This document shows, one piece after another, positions 12,999-17,258 of a DNA stretch of 17,258 bases. Source of the DNA: an uncultured Eubacteriales bacterium. Lineage in GTDB: Bacteria > Bacillota > Clostridia > Oscillospirales > Oscillospiraceae. How positions within the stretch are numbered: position 1 is the stretch's first letter; each line of letters opens with the position of its first letter. The notes below the pieces were generated by a model that worked only from the letters and a program-made list of their open reading frames with translations, searched no databases and was not told where the DNA came from. The translations under genes were made by a program, and so were the position numbers. The stretch covers positions 1 through 17,258 of the forward strand of contig CAKTJM010000023.1 of the NCBI GenBank assembly GCA_934567745.1, written 5' to 3'.

Positions 12999-14150
12999 AT
13001 GACAGAAACACCTGAGATGACCCCGCAGACCGGGAAGAGGGACAGCAGGAGCATCCTCCTCTGCTGCCTTCTGGCCGTCCTGACCGTTGGCATCATCGTC
13101 AGCTGCGTGTTCAGCATCACCACGTCCCGCCAGGTCAAGGAGGTCTACACCAAGGCCATGGGCGAGGTCGAGACCCGTGAGGACGACGTGGAGATCATGA
13201 ATGGTCAATATGTCATCCGGTCCACCCTGCCCATCTCCGACGCCTATAAGTCTGGCGATACGTCTAAGCTCTCTGACAAAGAGAAGGAGACGCTGGAGAT
13301 GGCCTCGGCCGTTCTGGATGAGATCATCACCGACGGGATGACCGATTATGAGAAGGAGCTGGCCGTCTACGACTGGATGACCAAGTCCCTCGAGTACGAC
13401 CGCGGCGTCCTGACCGTCATCCCCCAGACCCAGGCCGACGGCGACAACCCCTACGGCGTGCTGAAGTACCACAACGCCGTGTGCGTCGGCTATGCCACCA
13501 CCTTCCGCCTGTTCATGCAGATGATGGACATCGAGTGCATGGTCGTCCACAACACCAACCGCTATCACTCCTGGGACCTCGTGAAGCTCGACGACGAGTG
13601 GTATCACGTGGACATCTACTCCGACCAGGGCTCCGGCAACTACGCCAACTTCAACATGAACGACGAGATGGCCTCTCAGGGCCACGATTGGGACCGTGAG
13701 TTCTTCCCCGCGGCCGACGGCCAGAAGTACAACTACGCCGTCCAGAACAAGCAGGACTGCACGGACATCTACGACGTGCCCAGCATCATGCGCACCGCGC
13801 TCGACGAGCAGAACGGTCTGGTCGCGATCGGCTTCGAGACCATCGACGAGCCGCACGCCGAGATCGTCGAGTCCATGATGCGCGAGATCGACGGCTATGT
13901 CTCCGGCGGCAGCTTCGGCGATCTGTGGATGTACTGGAGCTGGATTCACACCACCGGCAGCTCTTACGTCCTGTGCGCGTACATCAGTGGCTTCGAGAAC
14001 GGTGAGGAGGGTCAGGACTTCACCATCTCCGATGAGGACCAGCAGAAGATCAGCGACGCCGTCTCCGCGGCCTTCGCCGACGCCATGGAGGGCGTGGACG
14101 AGATCGGCGGCGACATCGCCTACGACGTCACGAAGGCCGACTGCGGCTGA
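12999..14150 (+). CDS. Membrane-anchored transglutaminase-like protein
   Basis: This is a 383-residue protein. A short cytoplasmic N-terminus is followed by one membrane helix (about 18-40) and then an extracytoplasmic region. The transglutaminase-like (cysteine protease fold) core covers about 115-210, with Cys162 in NAVCVGYATTFRLFM, His190 in NTNRYHSWDLV and Asp205 in EWYHVDIY, the expected Cys-His-Asp triad order. Bacterial members of this fold act as peptidases, amidases or crosslinkers at the cell surface; the substrate is unknown. The remainder (about 211-383) is acidic and matches nothing I recognise. AGAGAGG lies shortly before the ATG. It is cotranscribed with the lipoprotein gene that starts 14 bases after its stop. 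Confidence 0.88.
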   Translation: MTETPEMTPQTGKRDSRSILLCCLLAVLTVGIIVSCVFSITTSRQVKEVYTKAMGEVETREDDVEIMNGQYVIRSTLPISDAYKSGDTSKLSDKEKETLEMASAVLDEIITDGMTDYEKELAVYDWMTKSLEYDRGVLTVIPQTQADGDNPYGVLKYHNAVCVGYATTFRLFMQMMDIECMVVHNTNRYHSWDLVKLDDEWYHVDIYSDQGSGNYANFNMNDEMASQGHDWDREFFPAADGQKYNYAVQNKQDCTDIYDVPSIMRTALDEQNGLVAIGFETIDEPHAEIVESMMREIDGYVSGGSFGDLWMYWSWIHTTGSSYVLCAYISGFENGEEGQDFTISDEDQQKISDAVSAAFADAMEGVDEIGGDIAYDVTKADCG

Positions 14151-14164
14151 GAGGAGGCCCGACC

Positions 14165-14674
14165 ATGAGAACGAAGCTCCTTTCCGTCCTGTGCGTGCTG
14201 TGCCTGGCGCTCGGGCTGTGCGCCTGCTCCGGCGGGGGCGGCACGACCGACACGACCGCCAAGGCCGACATGGAGGACCTGCAGGCCGCGCTGCTGGCCG
14301 CCGACCCCTCCCTGCCGGAGATGCTCTCCGTGACCGGCGACGTGGAGGACGCTGCGCGCCTGTTCACCTACGTCTCCGACTTCCCCTATGAGAAGGTCGA
14401 GAACTTCCTGCTCTCCTACTCCGCCACCGGCAAGGCCGACGAGATCGCGGTCATCGCCGTGAAGGACAAGGCGGACGTCGATGCCGCCGCGCAGACCCTG
14501 CGCGCCCATCTGGAGGATCGGCTGAAGCTCTTCCGCCAGTACGAGCCGGAGGAGGTCGCCCGCGCCGAGCAGGGCCAGGTCTTCACCAGCGGGCCGTATG
14601 CCGTGCTCATCATCTGCGACGATGCCGCGGCCGTGAAGACGGCCTTCGAGGACTACCTCGCGGCCCTCTCCTGA
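14165..14674 (+). CDS. DUF4358-like lipoprotein
   Basis: This 169-residue protein has a lipoprotein signal peptide: positively charged start (MRTK), hydrophobic stretch and lipobox LCAC with Cys21. A Gly/Thr linker follows, then a compact domain (about 36-165). Features such as YEKVENFLLSYSATGKADEI, IAVIAVKD, LEDRLKLFRQYEPEE and PYAVLIICDD resemble the DUF4358 family of clostridial lipoproteins, for which no function is established. The protein would be anchored on the outer face of the membrane. GGAGG precedes the ATG by 7 bases. Its gene lies 14 bases behind the transglutaminase-like gene and ahead of a terminator, so the two surface proteins probably work together. Confidence 0.82.
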   Translation: MRTKLLSVLCVLCLALGLCACSGGGGTTDTTAKADMEDLQAALLAADPSLPEMLSVTGDVEDAARLFTYVSDFPYEKVENFLLSYSATGKADEIAVIAVKDKADVDAAAQTLRAHLEDRLKLFRQYEPEEVARAEQGQVFTSGPYAVLIICDDAAAVKTAFEDYLAALS

Positions 14675-14721
14675 CGAACGATCGTACATCTCCCTGTTTT
14701 TTTGATCCCTCTCCATTGACG

Positions 14722-14762
14722 GCCGCTCCCCCTGTCGCTTGACAGGGGGAGCGGCTCGTTTT
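14722..14762 (+). terminator. Terminator of transglutaminase-lipoprotein unit
   Basis: A 15-bp perfect stem (14722-14736 with 14741-14755) closes a GCTT loop and is followed by TCGTTTT. It lies about 48 bases after the lipoprotein stop. Confidence 0.9.
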
Positions 14763-14975
14763 GGGGGATATGAGGCCGTACGGGTGCGCGTCCCGCTCGT
14801 TCGATCGGCGGGAACGGGGCCCTATTATATTTATATAAGGTAGATAAGGCTGGATCCGGTGTGGATGATGCCCGCGCCGTCTTGTGCGTCCTTGGTCGGA
14901 CGGTGGGGGAGACGCCCCTTTCCCTCTGGCATCTCCCCCGCACCTGTGGTATGATGGACCAAAGGGGGCGACGCC
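14763..14975 (+). other. AT-rich island and recQ upstream region
   Basis: Together with the terminator stretch before it, this forms a 301-base gap (14675-14975) with no convincing gene. An AT-rich island (14822-14848) stands out in the GC-rich surroundings. TTCGAT (14800-14805) and TATTAT (14823-14828), 17 bases apart, could be a promoter. Nearer recQ, TATGAT (14950-14955) with an extended TGG is a second candidate. An 8-bp inverted repeat GGGGGAGA/TCTCCCCC (14905-14912 with 14932-14939) lies between them, without a U-tract. Confidence 0.45.
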
Positions 14976-16799
14976 ATGACAGCGAAACAGAAGATCCTCA
15001 AGCGGTACTTCGGCCACGATGCGTTCCGGCCCGGACAGGAGGCCCTGATCGACGCCCTCCTCGCCGGGCGGGACGTGCTCGGCGTCATGCCCACCGGCGC
15101 GGGCAAGTCCGTCTGCTATCAGGTCCCCGCGCTCCTGCGGCCGGGCGTCACGCTCGTCCTCTCGCCCCTCATCTCGCTGATGGAGGACCAGGTCACCGCC
15201 CTCGAACAGGCCGGGATCCCGGCGGCCTTCCTCAACTCCTCCCTCTCGGAGGACCGCTACCGTGAGGTCCTCCGGAACGCCCGCGCTGGGGCCTACCGGC
15301 TCCTCTACGTCGCGCCGGAGCGGCTGCAGGCCCCGGCCTTCCTCTCCTTCGCCCGCAGCGCGCGGATCGAGTTCGTGGCCGTGGACGAGGCCCACTGCGT
15401 CAGCCAGTGGGGGCAGGACTTCCGCCCCAGCTACCGGGAGATCCCCGCCTTTTTGGACGCCCTCCCGCAGCGGCCGCCCGTCGGGGCCTTCACGGCCACC
15501 GCCACGGCGGAGGTCAAGGCGGACATCGAGGCCCTGCTCGGCCTGCGCGACCCGCTGCGCCTGACCACCGGCTTCGACCGGCCCAACCTCTACTTCGAGG
15601 TCGTTCGGACCGCCGACAAGGTCGCCTGGCTCCGCCGCTTCCTGCTGGAGCGGCCCACCCAGAGCGGCATCGTCTATTGCGCCACCCGCAAGGCCGTCGA
15701 GGAGGTCTGCGCCGCGCTCCTCGCCCTGGGCCTGCCTGCGGCGCGGTATCACGCGGGCATGGAGCCGGAGGAGCGCCGCCGCAGTCAGGAGGACTTCGTC
15801 TACGACCGCGCGCGGATCATGGTCGCGACGAACGCCTTCGGCATGGGCATCGACAAATCGAACGTGAGCTACGTCGTCCACTACAACATGCCCAAGAGCC
15901 TGGAGAGCTATTACCAGGAGGCCGGCCGCGCGGGCCGCGACGGGACCGCGGCCCACTGCGCCCTCCTCTTCGCCCCGGCGGACGTGCAGACGGCGCAGTA
16001 CCTCATCGACAACGGCGACGCGGAGCCGGAGGTCCGCCGGGCGGACCGCCAGCGCCTGCGCCAGATGGAGCGCTACTGCAAGACGCCGGACTGTCTGCGC
16101 GCCACCCTCCTGCGCTATTTCGGCGAGGAGGCCCCCGACCGCTGCGGCCACTGCGGCAACTGCGCCTGCGCCCTGGTGCAGGAGGACATGACCGAGGCGG
16201 CGCAGAAGATCCTCTCCGCCGTCGTGCGGGTGGAGCGGAAGCTCGGCTTCGGCCTGGGCGCGCAGACGATCGTGAAGCTGCTCCGGGGCAGCCGGGACAA
16301 GCGGGTCCGCGAGCGGGGGATCCAGGATCTGCCGACCTATGGGGCGCTCGCCCGGACGCCGGAGAAGCAGATCGCCGCCTGGATCGACGCGCTGGTCGAG
16401 CAGGGCTACCTGCGCCTGGAGGGGGACCAGTACCCCGTCCTGCGCGCCACCGGTCAGGCGGGGGACGTGCTCTTCCGCGGGGCGCGGGTGGAGCGGCTCT
16501 TCCGACAGGCCCGGGCGGAGCCGGTCCGCGACACGCGGCCCGATCCCGGCCCCATCCCGGTGGACGACGACCTGCTCGCGCGCCTGAAGGACCTGCGGCG
16601 GGATCTGGCCCAGGCGGAGGGCGTCCCGCTGTACGTCATCTTCAGCAACGCGACCCTCCTGGACATGGCGCACAGGTGCCCGCAGACGCGCGAGGCCCTG
16701 TTGGAGGTCTCTGGGGTGGGGGAGAAGAAGGCGGAGCGCTACGGACAGGCGTTCCTGGACCTCCTGCGCGCCTGGCGGCGGGGGCAGACGGAGCTGTGA
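14976..16799 (+). CDS. recQ: ATP-dependent DNA helicase RecQ
   Basis: This is a 607-residue 3'-5' helicase acting in recombinational repair and fork restart. The helicase core has a Q-motif-like FRPGQEALI (17-25), Walker A MPTGAGKS (38-45), the DEAH box (137-140) with CVSQWGQDFRPSY, FTATAT, and motif VI QEAGRAGRDG (314-323). The RQC region has zinc cysteines Cys373, Cys390, Cys393 and Cys396 (CGHCGNC). An HRDC domain occupies about 528-600 (EGVPLYVIFSNATLLDMA), so all three classical RecQ modules are present and length is standard. The ATG follows a modest AAGGGGG site. It is transcribed alone, about 300 bases after the lipoprotein gene. Its stop codon is closely followed by a hairpin and then an M56-type gene fragment in the same frame. 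Confidence 0.97.
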   Translation: MTAKQKILKRYFGHDAFRPGQEALIDALLAGRDVLGVMPTGAGKSVCYQVPALLRPGVTLVLSPLISLMEDQVTALEQAGIPAAFLNSSLSEDRYREVLRNARAGAYRLLYVAPERLQAPAFLSFARSARIEFVAVDEAHCVSQWGQDFRPSYREIPAFLDALPQRPPVGAFTATATAEVKADIEALLGLRDPLRLTTGFDRPNLYFEVVRTADKVAWLRRFLLERPTQSGIVYCATRKAVEEVCAALLALGLPAARYHAGMEPEERRRSQEDFVYDRARIMVATNAFGMGIDKSNVSYVVHYNMPKSLESYYQEAGRAGRDGTAAHCALLFAPADVQTAQYLIDNGDAEPEVRRADRQRLRQMERYCKTPDCLRATLLRYFGEEAPDRCGHCGNCACALVQEDMTEAAQKILSAVVRVERKLGFGLGAQTIVKLLRGSRDKRVRERGIQDLPTYGALARTPEKQIAAWIDALVEQGYLRLEGDQYPVLRATGQAGDVLFRGARVERLFRQARAEPVRDTRPDPGPIPVDDDLLARLKDLRRDLAQAEGVPLYVIFSNATLLDMAHRCPQTREALLEVSGVGEKKAERYGQAFLDLLRAWRRGQTEL

Positions 16800-16810
16800 C
16801 GGATCATCGT

Positions 16811-16838
16811 GCCGCGGACCGTCCATCCGGTCCGCGGC
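16811..16838 (+). terminator. Hairpin after recQ, U-tract missing
   Basis: An 11-bp perfect stem (16811-16821 with 16828-16838) with a 6-nt loop stands 11 bases after the recQ stop. The bases after it are CTAGGCGAGG, with no T-run. It may be a former terminator cut off at the junction with the M56 fragment. The right arm could equally belong to the M56 reading frame. Confidence 0.45.
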
Positions 16839-17258
16839 CTAGGCGAGGGGGAGCGCGCGGCCTATGGGCGGACGCTCCTGACGATGACCCAGCGCACGCC
16901 CCTCCTGCGGGCCGCGGCAGGCATGAGCGCCGGCGGCCGTGAGGTGCGGGAGCGCATCGGGCGGCTGGCCGCCCGGCCGCGGACGACGGTCGGCGCGGTG
17001 CTGACGGTGGTCCTGGTGGGCGCGCTGACGGTGGGGTGCAGCTTCACCGGCCCGGCCCCGACGCCGCAGATAGCGGTGGACGTCACGGCGGTGGCAGAGC
17101 TGCCCGAGCCGGTCGTGGCCTATGCGCGGGACTACGTGCAGGAGCAGGTCCGGTACTATGAGGAAGACTGCGGCTATGAGATCCTCCGGGCGGAGATCGT
17201 CGGCCTGGAGTGCCAGGAGACCGGCACGGCAAGCCTGGACGAGGGCCTGGTGCTGTAC
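16830..17258 (+). pseudogene. M56/BlaR1-type antirepressor, N-terminally truncated, runs off window
   Basis: The frame is open from the recQ stop to the window end. It reads (V)RGLGEGERAAYGRTLL, then RERIGRLAARPRT, a membrane helix TTVGAVLTVVLVGALTVGCS, and an extracytoplasmic part starting FTGPAPTP and containing VAYARDYVQEQVRYYEEDCG. This matches the order seen in the C-terminal half of clostridial M56 (BlaR1/MecR1-like) proteins, where the segment follows the metalloprotease domain and precedes the sensor region. The upstream half, with several membrane helices and HExxH, is missing because recQ occupies that place. The first in-frame ATG (16884) lacks a ribosome binding site, as does GTG at 16809. 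It is most likely the remnant of a deletion, though a short re-started membrane protein cannot be excluded. The 3' end lies outside the window. Confidence 0.65.

Noticed and set aside
14610..16826. Long open frame of 738 codons antisense to recQ
   Set aside because: It lies opposite a complete RecQ with all its motifs. The product is a low-complexity string rich in Arg, Gly, Ala and Leu, as expected from the complement of GC-rich codons.
1..17258. CRISPR array, tRNA, rRNA, insertion sequence, prophage or integrative element
   Set aside because: I searched by eye for regularly spaced repeats, transposase or integrase motifs, and tRNA-like ends in the gaps, and found none.

Overview
The window looks like chromosome of a GC-rich, endospore-forming member of the Clostridia, most likely the Oscillospiraceae or a near relative. 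The evidence is a full-length Spo0A with the near-invariant Spo0A recognition helix, strong Shine-Dalgarno sites, housekeeping promoters close to TTGACA-N17-TATAAT in almost every gap, an indolepyruvate:ferredoxin oxidoreductase subunit of anaerobic amino-acid metabolism, and third codon positions that are mostly G or C. The genus assignment is inference. I saw no tRNA, rRNA, CRISPR array, insertion sequence or phage gene.

Left part (1-2338, minus strand): the translation operon infC-rpmI-rplT (IF3, L35, L20) ends in a strong terminator. It starts from a near-consensus promoter and has a leader of about 195 nt containing an attenuator-like terminator. infC appears to start at a rare AUC codon. 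spo0A lies just upstream of that promoter on the same strand. Its own promoter region carries one candidate 0A box and faces iorA, which is divergent.

Middle part (2695-9612, plus strand): iorA, without its usual partner iorB. Then come three separately expressed membrane cation/anion transporters: an ArsB/NhaD-type permease, a CPA2 (NapA/GerN-like) cation:proton antiporter, and a second ArsB/NhaD-type permease. A small unrecognised protein follows. Most of these units have their own promoter and terminator, so this is a row of monocistronic genes rather than an operon.

Right part (9613-17258): a MerR-family regulator with two membrane helices and a C-terminal zinc ribbon, whose promoter has the 19-bp spacer and dyad typical of MerR control. 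A secreted metallo-beta-lactamase-fold protein with a CuAO-type N-terminal module is convergent to it, and is divergent from metA, whose Glu111 predicts acetyl-CoA use. Next is a two-gene unit: a membrane-anchored transglutaminase-like protein and a DUF4358-like lipoprotein. Its promoter carries three direct repeats that look like a response-regulator site. recQ follows. The window ends in an M56/BlaR1-type antirepressor C-terminal fragment that lacks its protease half and abuts recQ.

No single new defence or mobile system is evident. The points most worth a second look are the AUC start of infC, the MerR membrane/zinc-ribbon protein with its dyad promoter, the recQ/M56 junction, the TTAAGA repeats, and the orphan iorA.
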